In this document: positions 1-7,576 of the stretch, one piece after another
Position numbering within the stretch: position 1 is the first letter of the stretch
Layout of the letters: each line of letters begins with the position of its first letter
Assembly: GCA_902826775.1 (NCBI GenBank)
Contig: CADEHE010000001.1
Span: forward strand, 186,001 to 250,000
Direction: 5' to 3'
Length of the DNA stretch: 64,000 bases
From: an uncultured Pseudomonadota bacterium
Lineage (GTDB): Bacteria; Pseudomonadota; Gammaproteobacteria; Burkholderiales; JALYOK01
The notes under the pieces: generated by a model
Seen by the model: the letters and a program-made list of their open reading frames with translations, nothing else
The model's database searches: none
What the model was told of the DNA's origin: nothing
Program-made: the position numbers and the translations under genes

Positions 1-1
1 G

Positions 2-406
2 CGAGGCGAAGTAAACGGCATCACCGTGTACGACGACTTCGCGCACCACCCCACCGCGATCACCACCACGATTGCGGGTTTGCGCAAAAAAGTCGGCGCC
101 GCGCGCATCCTCGCTGTGCTGGACCCGCGCTCCAACACCATGAAGCGCGGCGTCTGGGCGAACGAATTAGCGGCAAGCCTGGCCGACGCGCAGTTAGTGT
201 TCTGCTACACGCTGGGCCTCGGCGACTGGAATCCGCAGGCAGCGCTCGCACCGCTCGGCGACAGGCTATTCCTAAGTGATCAAGTCGATGCGCATGTGGA
301 AGCGATCGCTCGCGCCGCGCAGCCCGGCGATCACGTGTTGGTCATGAGTAACGGCGGCTTCGGTGGCATACACGAGAAACTGCTGAAGCGGCTCGCAGGA
401 TATTAA
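2..406 (+). CDS. mpl: UDP-N-acetylmuramate:L-Ala-gamma-D-Glu-meso-DAP ligase, C-terminal part
   Basis: This is the 3' end of a Mur-ligase-type gene whose start lies before the window. The visible 134 residues open with R-G-E-V-N-G-I-T-V-Y-D-D-F-A-H-H-P-T, the Mur ligase C-terminal signature, and continue with L-D-P-R-S-N-T-M-K and M-S-N-G-G-F-G-G-I-H, which are typical of Mpl rather than MurC. Mpl attaches recycled murein tripeptide to UDP-MurNAc in the cytoplasm. An ORF caller would start at the internal GTG at 26, but the family fold needs the upstream part. Likely followed by the hairpin at 555-587. Confidence 0.9.
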   Translation, partial: RGEVNGITVYDDFAHHPTAITTTIAGLRKKVGAARILAVLDPRSNTMKRGVWANELAASLADAQLVFCYTLGLGDWNPQAALAPLGDRLFLSDQVDAHVEAIARAAQPGDHVLVMSNGGFGGIHEKLLKRLAGY

Positions 407-554
407 CGATCGATCCGGGCGCGGGTGCCCAGGAACCCGTCGCCTTTGCCAAATATCTAACGCTACGTTGCAGCAACTTGGCACGAGTCTCTACCGCGTG
501 GGCACGCTACGCTTTGCCTACCCTACCTCGCGCCAGCGCGTCGTATCGGCTTAG

Positions 555-587
555 AAACGAAACGCCCGCGCTAGGCGGGCGTCGTTT
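555..587. terminator. Hairpin between convergent genes, possible bidirectional terminator
   Basis: An 8-bp perfect GC-rich stem (562-569 with 575-582, loop 570-574) is extended by AAACG at 555-559 pairing with CGTTT at 583-587 across a two-base bulge. The short T run on the plus strand and A run on the other side would suit termination in both directions. It lies between mpl and the convergent DUF3237 gene. The rest of 407-660 shows nothing else recognisable. Confidence 0.5.
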
Positions 588-660
588 GAGTTCATGCGCA
601 TTTCAATACACGCCAGCACTTGTGGGCGGACCGAAACGTTGGTCAAGCAACCACAAGTCA

Positions 661-1203
661 CTAACGAATGATGAATACGTCATACTTCACATAGCCACCT
701 TCACCAAGCTTTACCTCCACCACCTTGTTGATGGCCTGGACGCCGTTAAGCCAGGCGTACTTCTCGGAGGAAGTTTGAAACGTGGGTGCGGTGATGAAGT
801 AAGGTATATCTTTTGTAGTCAAGAGCTCGCCGTTGTTCATCTTCTCACTGCTATCTTTGGAGTGCTGAATGATTCCGTTGTAATTGATGTAGATAAGCTG
901 ATCATCGTCGGTCTTTAACGTCGCACGGACGTCAAGGCGCAGCACTCCCGAGGGCATGATCCGCAGCCAGTCCGCGCCGGGCGCAATGAATGTACCCTTG
1001 ATCTTTGGTCCCTTCGCCCAACCTCCCGGCTTTACGTTGACGATAAGAAGTGAGTTGTCGACTGCGTAGGGTGGCTCAAGCAAAGCCATGTAGGTCATCA
1101 AGTACTCGGGTTTAAGTTCCGTAGTCTGGGCGCGCGCCACTGGTAACCAAAAAGCCAAGAGAGCTGCCGCGAAAATCCAAAAGATGCGCGTAGGAACTAC
1201 CAT
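661..1203 (-). CDS. Exported DUF3237-family protein
   Basis: A 180-residue protein with an N-terminal signal peptide (hydrophobic run ending near L-P-V-A-R-A-Q). The mature part fits the DUF3237 family: a G-P-K-I-K-G-T-F-I-A-P-G-A-D-W segment, then L-R-L-D-V-R-A-T-L-K-T-D-D-D and Y-I-N-Y-N-G-I. DUF3237 proteins are small beta-barrel-like proteins of unknown function, often near catabolic genes and usually cytoplasmic, so an exported member is slightly unusual. The ATG has a GGAG ribosome site 8 bases upstream. It is transcribed alone and converges with mpl. Confidence 0.75.
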   Translation of the reverse strand: MVVPTRIFWIFAAALLAFWLPVARAQTTELKPEYLMTYMALLEPPYAVDNSLLIVNVKPGGWAKGPKIKGTFIAPGADWLRIMPSGVLRLDVRATLKTDDDQLIYINYNGIIQHSKDSSEKMNNGELLTTKDIPYFITAPTFQTSSEKYAWLNGVQAINKVVEVKLGEGGYVKYDVFIIR

Positions 1204-1572
1204 TTTCTATTCTCCAATCTCGTTGCTATGCGTGATGTTGTGTGCAGACGCCTTGTTTCACACCAGTTTGGCCAGTGCTCTAGCACCGTAAACGAGGTTG
1301 CGGACGTGGGTCAATGGCACAAGAGTACTAGACCGTTTGTACCCCCCCCGAGACCACGCCAGCGCTGCTCTTTGCCAGCAGACCCCCACCCCTACTGCCA
1401 GATGCGCTTCCATTGAGGAGCGATCTGCACCGAAGCCTAACGTTTGTTGCTGTCCAGATCACTGGATGGCAGGTCATGGCGAGCGTCGAATCTTCGTTAG
1501 GGAATCTTCCAACCGCGCTCAAGAGACCAAGCGAGCGAGGAGGGTTGGCAAAGCGCGTGTCCACGCGGAAAT
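1204..1572. other. Intergenic stretch with no supported gene
   Basis: About 370 bases between the DUF3237 start and the transposase remnant. Short ORFs exist on both strands, but none has a ribosome site, a recognisable motif or a protein-like composition. I see no strong hairpin. Confidence 0.5.
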
Positions 1573-1782
1573 TCATTCGCGCTCGCCATACCACGCCTCC
1601 GAGTTCACGCTCACGTCGTTGGGCCAGTCAATCGGCAGCAAGCCCTCGCGCAGAAAGCGATGAACCGAGGCATACGGCCAATCACGCGCTCGCGCGACCA
1701 GCGCATGTTTAACCGAATTAGAATGCATGCAGGCTACATGGGGCTCCAGATCACGCTCATCGCGGATATGATGCTCCCTAAA
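1573..1782 (-). pseudogene. C-terminal remnant of a REP-associated tyrosine transposase (RAYT, Y1_Tnp family)
   Basis: The last 69 codons of an open frame read like a RAYT C-terminus: R-E-H-H-I-R-D-E-R-D-L, then M-H-S-N-S-V-K-H-A-L-V (family form I-H-Y-N-P-V-K-H-G-L-V) and R-A-R-D-W-P-Y-A-S-V-H-R-F. The catalytic HUH and Tyr region is absent; upstream the frame runs into the antisense of the neighbouring gene. The remnant abuts the stop of that gene at 1788, so it probably marks an old insertion or rearrangement junction. The resemblance is judged by eye. Confidence 0.7.
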
Positions 1783-1787
1783 TTGGC

Positions 1788-3647
1788 TCAGCGCACCTCG
1801 AAAGTTGCGCGCGCCTTCAGATTGGTCGGACGGGCCGCACCCGGATCGAAGGCCCGCACTTCGTACTGCCCAGGCGGCAACGCGCGAGTAAATTGGTAGG
1901 TGCCGGAAGCCTTCCCGTCGAAGTAGCACCACTCTCCGTACTGCTCGATCGGCGCATCGGCCCGCGCAATACCCATCCAATCACGCTGCTCGCCAGACAT
2001 TCCACTGAACCGCACCTCGATCGGCTCCTTCGTCGCGAACACAGTCTTCGCCGGCTCGAGGGCAGGCGGTGCGTTCGAGTAAAGCTTGAATGTGCCAGGT
2101 GGTGCGGCCAAGGCCCCTGCGCTAGCGGGCGCGACTGCCGGCGAGTCTGGCGATGCGACCGTGACGCGCGGCTGCGCGCTGCGGAGATTGTCGGGCAATG
2201 AGCGGGGCACGCCCAGGTATGGGGCCACCTTCGCAATGTCGAACGGCTCGGTCGCGCCGAGCACGTCACGGCGAAACTTCTGCCAATCCAGACCCCAAAT
2301 CATGTGGCGGTTTGCCCACCGGTTGCGGTGCCGTTCGCCCGGCAAGCCGCCGATTGGCGGCACCCAGGAAAAGCGAGAGAGCACGAGAAGCTGCGGCGCC
2401 GTTGGCGGCAACGTCTTGTCGTAGTAGTCCGGATTTCGCTCGACGAGGTTGAACGAGCACGATGCGCTGCCCGCTGCCGCGATGTCCGGCGTAATGTAGA
2501 TCTGCTCGCGCTTGATAAGGCACGCGGCACGCTGGCCCTCGACGGCCGAAAGGCCCGCGAGCCGCGCCTGCGCCTCGGCCTTGCGGCGCGTCGCGATCGA
2601 GAACGGGTGATTCGGATTGAGCGACGTGTCCCACCGCTCGCGCAGCTTCTTGGTGGCATTGGCGATCTCGGCTTCACGGCTCGCCCGAATGCGCGCCTGT
2701 GCTTCCGGCGTGGTGGCGCGCTGGCGCTCGATCCGGATCGCGATGATGCGTTCCTCCTCGGCCTTCGCCGCCGGCGCGAAAAAGTTGTCGTACTCCTGCT
2801 TCGCCCCGTCCATCATGGCGCGCTGCTCGGCGATCTCCTTGTCGAACCGGGTCAGTTGCCAGCGCATCATGCGGCCCACAGTGACCGGTCGAAACAGCGG
2901 CCTGTTGTTGCGAGGAATCACGAGGTAGTTGTCGTCAGCGTTGCTGAGCGAGATATACGCCGGAAACCCCTGGAACAGCCCATTGGGCTGGCCTTCTGCG
3001 AAAAACTCGCCCTCGCTGTCCTCGAACGGATTCTCGGGACTGATCCACTGGCCGGGCATCGCGTTGAAATTGAAGACTAGATGATGCAACGCGCCGCGAA
3101 TCACGCGACCGCCGGGCGTGTTTCGGCTCAGCGTCTTGCTTGCCCAGTTGGCGACCAAGAAGCTGGACTCGAACGCGTAGCCTTGGTTGATCCGCCCTTC
3201 GTGACCGGCGCTCACCACCCAAGGGCAGATGCCCATGGGCGGGTTGCCGATAGGGGCCGTCTTCAGGAACGCCATCGCCTTCTCAAGGGACTGGCGCATG
3301 TCTTGGCGTTGGGCAACGGTGCCGAGATCGGTGCCCAAGGGCTTGCCGCCCCACTCGGTGGGCATCCAGCGGCACTCGCCCCAATGCGGAAACTCCTTCT
3401 GCGACCACTCGTTGCGCCGGTCCTCGTCCTTGTCGTAGTCGGGCAAAGGCATTTCTGACTTCGCGCCGGGGGCCGGCATCGGCACGACCTGCCCCGGCGG
3501 CAGCAGCAGGATCGGCCCTTGCGATGCTTGCTCTCCTCGTTGGGCCTGGGCTGAGCCAGGGAGCGAGAAGAACACGACCACCGCCAATGGTGCAACGGCC
3601 GCCGTCAGTGTGCGCTGCAGAACCGCAATTACTTCTGTGCCTTGCAT
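1788..3647 (-). CDS. Large exported protein of unknown function with C-terminal Ig-like domain
   Basis: A 619-residue protein. I chose the ATG at 3647 because it is followed by a clear signal peptide ending near S-L-P-G-S-A-Q-A and has GGGAAG upstream; a GTG at 3695 is open but has neither. The middle part holds a charged, Ala/Glu/Arg-rich probable coiled-coil stretch (about residues 275-370). The last ~100 residues have a beta-sandwich look, with T-K-E-P-I-E-V-R-F-S-G, D-W-M-G-I-A and L-P-P-G-Q-Y-E-V-R-A-F. I do not recognise the family of the main body. Its start overlaps the sigma-like fragment upstream. Confidence 0.75.
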   Translation of the reverse strand: MQGTEVIAVLQRTLTAAVAPLAVVVFFSLPGSAQAQRGEQASQGPILLLPPGQVVPMPAPGAKSEMPLPDYDKDEDRRNEWSQKEFPHWGECRWMPTEWGGKPLGTDLGTVAQRQDMRQSLEKAMAFLKTAPIGNPPMGICPWVVSAGHEGRINQGYAFESSFLVANWASKTLSRNTPGGRVIRGALHHLVFNFNAMPGQWISPENPFEDSEGEFFAEGQPNGLFQGFPAYISLSNADDNYLVIPRNNRPLFRPVTVGRMMRWQLTRFDKEIAEQRAMMDGAKQEYDNFFAPAAKAEEERIIAIRIERQRATTPEAQARIRASREAEIANATKKLRERWDTSLNPNHPFSIATRRKAEAQARLAGLSAVEGQRAACLIKREQIYITPDIAAAGSASCSFNLVERNPDYYDKTLPPTAPQLLVLSRFSWVPPIGGLPGERHRNRWANRHMIWGLDWQKFRRDVLGATEPFDIAKVAPYLGVPRSLPDNLRSAQPRVTVASPDSPAVAPASAGALAAPPGTFKLYSNAPPALEPAKTVFATKEPIEVRFSGMSGEQRDWMGIARADAPIEQYGEWCYFDGKASGTYQFTRALPPGQYEVRAFDPGAARPTNLKARATFEVR

Positions 3648-3862
3648 CGGTCTTCCCAAAGTGGCAGCGAGCGCTGCGCGCGTGCCTTGGTGCACTCGCG
3701 CTCGACCGTCTCAGCCGAGACGCGGAGAAAGCCCGCTGTATGCTCTATCGAGAGGCGCGTGTAGAGCCGCAGCTTGACCCGGTCGACCGGATGCAGGATT
3801 TCAAACACCCCTTGCTCGCTAGGCAGCAATTTATCGTTCAGCTGGCGCAGCGTCAATTGCCA
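3629..3862 (-). pseudogene. Fragment resembling ECF sigma factor region 4
   Basis: Residues 69-130 of a 145-codon frame resemble sigma-70 region 4 of ECF factors: H-P-V-D-R-V-K-L-R-L-Y-T-R-L-S-I-E-H-T-A-G-F-L-R-V-S, then A-E-T-V-E-R-E. The usual W after V-E-R-E is a Cys, and no region 2 can be found upstream, where the frame instead runs antisense into the divergent protease gene. It overlaps the start of the exported-protein gene by 19 bases. A truncated regulator is the simplest reading; a small functional DNA-binding protein is possible. Confidence 0.45.
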
Positions 3863-4011
3863 TCGCGCAGTGCTCCCTTTCGGCCCATGCCGTTTGCCGT
3901 ATTGTTCGCCGTCGCGCGCACGCCTAGCATGGGTAGCAGCTGGGCGAAGGGGTTTGCATGGCCCGCGCGCCCAAGAAAATGGACGGACTGATTTGGAACA
4001 TTGGAGGTCAA

Positions 4012-6132
4012 ATGCGACGCTACGCAACGCTACCGGCGTTATCCCTTGTGGTTCTCTCGCTTTCATCCCCGCTCGCTCTAAGCGCGGATCTGACGCTCAC
4101 GATCGGAGGGCGGGTGTCGGTCGAACTGGTCTCCTCCGATGCCGCCTTCAGCAACACGCTCGCGCTCGTGTCCCCGGCGTCGGCGCAGGTCGTAGCCAGC
4201 GGTTGCGCGGTCGAAGGAACGGCCTTCGCCGGCACGAAGCTCATGAGCGAGAAGCAGGCACAGCACGGTTGCCGCGTTGAGCTCGACGCCAATTCCGCTA
4301 CACCGGAGATCGACCCCTTTCCGGCCGGCTCGGTGCTGCGCTTCAGCCTTTGCGCGCAAACCGACTCGAACCCGAGCACCTGCGAGAACGTCTGGTCGAG
4401 CGACGCCGGTTCGAACAGTGACGGCTTTGACCACGTGCGCATCAGCAGCCCGCCGAGCGCAGCGCCGGGACGTCTGTACCAGCTGTCTTGGGAAGACTTG
4501 CCGAGCGGCGGCGATGGTGACTTCAATGACCTCGTCGCCGCCGTGCGCGTTGAGGGCGACGCCGACGGCGACGGACTCTGGGACGACTGGGAGAGTACCG
4601 GCATCGACACCGACGGCAATGGCACGATCGATCTCAATTTGCCGGCGCTCGGCGCGAATCCCCTGCGCAAGGACTTGTTCATCGAAATCGATTTCATGGA
4701 TTGCGCAGCGGCGGGCAGCGACTGCGCAGCAGGGGATACGCACAGCCACCGTCCCGACACTGCAGCCGTCGCCGCCGTAGTGCAGGCGTTTGCCAACGCG
4801 CCGGTGGCGAACCCCGACGGCAGCACGGGTATCACCCTGCATGTCGACGTGGGCAACGCTATCGCGCACCAGAACTTCCTCAACATCAATGGTCTGTGCT
4901 TCGCGGGCGGCGCCGGCATCGGCAGCTTTGACGCCGTTAAGAGCGACCCGGCCAACTTCGGTCCCAACAACCCGCGGCGATTCTCGCATCGCTACGCGCT
5001 GTTCACCCACCAGCAAGCCCCGGGCCAGACCAGTTCCGGGTGCGGCGAGTTGCCGGGCAATGATTTCCAGGTTTCGCTCGGTGGTTGGGCCGGCGATATC
5101 GGCACCGTGCAAGATCAGGCCGGCACGCTGATGCACGAGTTCGGACATAACTTGCGGCTGGGCCATGGCGGCCGGGATAGCGTCAACTTCAAGCCAAACT
5201 ACTTGAGCGTCATGAACTACGCATTCCAGATCAACGGCCTTCCTCCGACTGATCCTGACGGAGCGGGTCCGCTGGCGCGACGCATCGACTTCTCGCGCAG
5301 CGCTCTCGCGGCGCTGAACGAGAATAGTCTAAGCGAGCCCGCCGGGATCGGCGGCGGCCCCGGCAGCAACGACACGTTCTATTTCTGCCCCGACAGCTCT
5401 GCGCGGACTGGCACTGGCACCGGTGCGATCGACTGGAGTTGCAACTGCTCCGCCGCCGACGCCGGCGTGCGAGTCAATATCAATGGCGATTGCAACGATT
5501 TGAACAGCGATGGCGTCTGTCAACTGCTCGAGCTTTCGTTCACCACTCTAAACGGCTTCGAAGACTGGAACAATTTGCTCTACGCATTCCAGAGCACTGG
5601 CGACTTCGAAGACGGCCAGCATCGCTTCAGCCAGCGCGTGGTTGAACTTGATTTGCCGACGCAGCAGCGCATCCAGCTGCCGCCCGAAGCGCTAAGCTGC
5701 TTCGGCGTGCGCGCGACCATCCTCGGCACGAACGGCAACGACGCACTGGTGGGTACGGCCGGCGACGATGTAATCGTCGGCATGGGCGGTGATGATAGTA
5801 TCGAAGGCGGCTCCGGCAACGACGTGATCTGCGGCGGCGACGGTGACGATGTCATCAATCCCGGTTCAGGCAATGATCAAGTGGACGGCGGCAATGGCAA
5901 GGACACCATCGGTGCCAGTTCCGGCGATGACACGCTCAAGGGCGGCGCAGGCAACGACCGGATCGACGGTGGCGCTGGCCGAGATGTGCTTGAAGGTGCT
6001 GCGGGCGACGACAACCTCATCGGCGGCGCAGACGATGATCTGATCGACGGCGGTGCGGGCAATGACAGCGCGGTCGGCGGTTCGGGCAATGACACTTGCA
6101 CGGCGGTGGAGGTCACAACGACCTGCCCGTAA
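4012..6132 (+). CDS. Secreted metzincin-like zinc metalloprotease with RTX calcium-binding repeats
   Basis: A 706-residue protein. The ATG at 4012 is chosen because GGAGG lies 4 bases upstream and a Sec-type signal peptide follows. Residues ~25-190 are a beta-rich DUF4114-like region. The zinc site is H-E-F-G-H-N-L-R-L-G-H (His375, Glu376, His379, His385) with a Met-turn S-V-M-N-Y about 35 residues later. The Gly of the standard HExxHxxGxxH is replaced by Arg, with a Gly two positions on. About 12 G-G-x-G-x-D-type nonapeptides (nt ~5740-6090) should bind calcium outside the cell. RTX proteases usually leave by type I secretion without a Sec signal, so the combination is notable. Confidence 0.85.
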   Translation: MRRYATLPALSLVVLSLSSPLALSADLTLTIGGRVSVELVSSDAAFSNTLALVSPASAQVVASGCAVEGTAFAGTKLMSEKQAQHGCRVELDANSATPEIDPFPAGSVLRFSLCAQTDSNPSTCENVWSSDAGSNSDGFDHVRISSPPSAAPGRLYQLSWEDLPSGGDGDFNDLVAAVRVEGDADGDGLWDDWESTGIDTDGNGTIDLNLPALGANPLRKDLFIEIDFMDCAAAGSDCAAGDTHSHRPDTAAVAAVVQAFANAPVANPDGSTGITLHVDVGNAIAHQNFLNINGLCFAGGAGIGSFDAVKSDPANFGPNNPRRFSHRYALFTHQQAPGQTSSGCGELPGNDFQVSLGGWAGDIGTVQDQAGTLMHEFGHNLRLGHGGRDSVNFKPNYLSVMNYAFQINGLPPTDPDGAGPLARRIDFSRSALAALNENSLSEPAGIGGGPGSNDTFYFCPDSSARTGTGTGAIDWSCNCSAADAGVRVNINGDCNDLNSDGVCQLLELSFTTLNGFEDWNNLLYAFQSTGDFEDGQHRFSQRVVELDLPTQQRIQLPPEALSCFGVRATILGTNGNDALVGTAGDDVIVGMGGDDSIEGGSGNDVICGGDGDDVINPGSGNDQVDGGNGKDTIGASSGDDTLKGGAGNDRIDGGAGRDVLEGAAGDDNLIGGADDDLIDGGAGNDSAVGGSGNDTCTAVEVTTTCP

Positions 6133-6335
6133 CTGCCGCAGCAACATCGCGCCGCAAGCAATGCGGTGGGAGCGAAACAACCCGAAGTAAATGGTTGCAA
6201 AGGCAGAGCCATGCTCTCCCTTTGCTTGCCATTTGTGGGCTCCTTTCGGGGCCCTACTGCGTCAGAGGGCGGTCCGAGAACAGTGTCCACTCGTTTGGCT
6301 TGAAGGCACCGACGAGACGATGCTACGCCGGGCAA
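6133..6335. other. Intergenic stretch between convergent genes
   Basis: About 200 bases between the RTX protease stop and the stop of the minus-strand HEIIHH protein. No hairpin with a T run and no supported ORF. Confidence 0.4.
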
Positions 6336-6647
6336 TCAAATCGGCTGATCGCCGTAGCGGTTGGTGTGGTGCTGCACATGATGAATGATTTCGTGGAATA
6401 GGATCGAGCGCGCGACGATGTCTTCCTCGGGACGCAGCGCCGCATCCAGAAAGATTCCTTTCTCGGGCAAGTAGTGAGCGCGCACGGCGCAGGGCCGGCC
6501 GCACACCGTTTGCGCGATCTCCGCTTGCGGCACCGACTGTACCACCGGGGGCGCGATGGCGGCCTCGCCCTTTGCCGGCACGAATTGCGGCTGGCTCAGC
6601 GCTAGCTGCAGCAGCGTGGCTACCAAAGCCTGCATAGCGTCTTCCAT
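6336..6647 (-). CDS. Small putative zinc-binding protein with HEIIHHVQH motif (DUF6647-like), probably C-terminally truncated
   Basis: A 103-residue protein starting at ATG 6647, with GGAG 9 bases upstream. The C-terminal part carries I-L-F-H-E-I-I-H-H-V-Q-H, an HExxH gluzincin-type motif that sits in a helix in DUF6647-like proteins. In such families the motif is followed by a C-P-x-x-R/E-x-E-A-Y helix. Here the frame stops 12 residues after the motif, and a neighbouring frame reads D-C-P-A immediately afterwards, suggesting a recent frameshift. Without the following helix a third ligand is not visible, so activity is uncertain. Confidence 0.55.
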   Translation of the reverse strand: MEDAMQALVATLLQLALSQPQFVPAKGEAAIAPPVVQSVPQAEIAQTVCGRPCAVRAHYLPEKGIFLDAALRPEEDIVARSILFHEIIHHVQHHTNRYGDQPI

Positions 6648-6765
6648 TGGCGCGTGCTCCGATGAGGTTAGTCGGCATTGTGCGCTCGGCGGCATAGCCC
6701 TTACAAGCGCCCTGCGCCGCAGTACACTATGCGGCGCCGCATCGAATGTACCCCGGAGAACAGCT

Positions 6766-7509
6766 ATGCGACTGCGTTTGCTACGCTTGAGTGTGTCGTT
6801 CCTCGCCGCTATCGTCGCCGCTGCAACAGTGGCCGACGATCGCTTGAAGTACCAAAAGCGCGGCAACCGCAGCGAAGGCACGCGCGACCAGCTCGTCGCG
6901 GGTTTCCACGTCGACTTGCTCTCGGTGCGCGTTAACTTCGATGAGTTGGCCGACAAGCTCGGCGAACGGCTGCGCTTGCGTTTCTACTTGCCGGAAACAG
7001 TGCCCGCACACATCACCGTGCGCGAAGTCGAAAACCGCTACTACTACTGGCTGGACGACGTGCAGCCGAAAACGCCGTGGCAAAAAGGCTTTGGCAACGA
7101 ATTCGATTGGCCCACCAACGAGGTCGTGGCGCAGCTCGGCGACTTGACCGTCAGCGATCTCGGCACGCTGGTGCGCTTGGGCAGCAACGAGCCAAGCAGC
7201 AAAGAGCGCGTGGCGCCGGCGATTCTTTATCAATCGAAGCTGCCGACGCAGATCCAAAACTACGAGTTCACCTTCAAGCTGCGTGAGGACTCGAACATCA
7301 CCGTGCAGGTGTTGAACGAAAAGGACAAGCAAACGGTGTTCAGCAAGAGCTTAGATCGCCAACTCGGCGGCGCGCCGCTGCGCATCGAATGGAACGCGGC
7401 GCGGGCGCCCGCCGGTGCGTACCGGCTGGTGCTGAGCGGTTACGTGCGCAGCAATAACGAGAAGGTCTATCAGGAAGTGTGGTTCTATCACCAGCCGCTG
7501 GTGAAGTGA
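6766..7509 (+). CDS. Exported protein with C-terminal FlgD-type Ig-like domain, first gene of the TIR block
   Basis: A 247-residue protein. The ATG at 6766 has CGGAGA upstream and a signal peptide follows (hydrophobic run ending at V-A-D-D). The middle part is mixed alpha/beta and unrecognised. The last ~90 residues fit a FlgD-like Ig fold: N-I-T-V-Q-V-L-N-E, L-R-I-E-W-N-A-A-R-A-P-A-G-A-Y-R-L-V-L-S-G. Its stop lies one base before a tiny ORF that runs into the TIR gene start, so its translation could control TIR synthesis. Probably periplasmic. Confidence 0.65.
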   Translation: MRLRLLRLSVSFLAAIVAAATVADDRLKYQKRGNRSEGTRDQLVAGFHVDLLSVRVNFDELADKLGERLRLRFYLPETVPAHITVREVENRYYYWLDDVQPKTPWQKGFGNEFDWPTNEVVAQLGDLTVSDLGTLVRLGSNEPSSKERVAPAILYQSKLPTQIQNYEFTFKLREDSNITVQVLNEKDKQTVFSKSLDRQLGGAPLRIEWNAARAPAGAYRLVLSGYVRSNNEKVYQEVWFYHQPLVK

Positions 7510-7510
7510 G

Positions 7511-7574
7511 ATGAACCCATCTAAAAACGTAACCGGTAAGGGCAGGTCGCGCATTGCTTTTGAGATGGGTTCAT
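7511..7574 (+). promoter_or_regulatory. Long hairpin hiding the TIR gene ribosome site and start codon
   Basis: ATGAACCCATCT at 7511-7522 is a perfect 12-bp complement of AGATGGGTTCAT at 7563-7574. AAAA at 7523-7526 can pair with TTTT at 7558-7561, leaving one bulged G, for a 16-bp stem. The right arm includes the G-rich stretch before the TIR start and the first two bases of its ATG at 7573. In RNA this should block initiation unless ribosomes open it. The left arm begins two bases after the previous stop codon, which is the geometry expected for translational coupling. Confidence 0.65.
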
Positions 7575-7576
7575 GA
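7511..7576 (+). CDS. Possible 21-residue leader peptide overlapping the TIR gene start
   Basis: ATG at 7511 opens a 21-codon frame beginning M-N-P-S-K-N-V-T-G-K-G and ending ...E-M-G-S with TGA at 7574-7576. That stop overlaps the TIR start in an ATGA arrangement. Its own ribosome site is weak (AGTGAG directly before the ATG), so it may be read by ribosomes finishing the upstream gene. The peptide is basic and shows no family. It may be only the passive consequence of the inverted repeat. Confidence 0.4.
   Translation: MNPSKNVTGKGRSRIAFEMGS

Noticed and set aside
1298..1712. Plus-strand and minus-strand ORFs of 62-121 codons in the intergenic region
   Set aside because: They overlap each other, lack ribosome sites and have shadow-like Arg/Ser/Pro composition.
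2304..3458. Long plus-strand ORFs opposite the exported protein gene at 1788-3647
   Set aside because: They are antisense frames in GC-rich coding DNA, rich in Arg and without signal, motif or ribosome site.
4020..5166. 316- and 362-codon minus-strand ORFs within the RTX protease gene
   Set aside because: Antisense shadows of a gene with clear signal peptide, zinc motif and RTX repeats.
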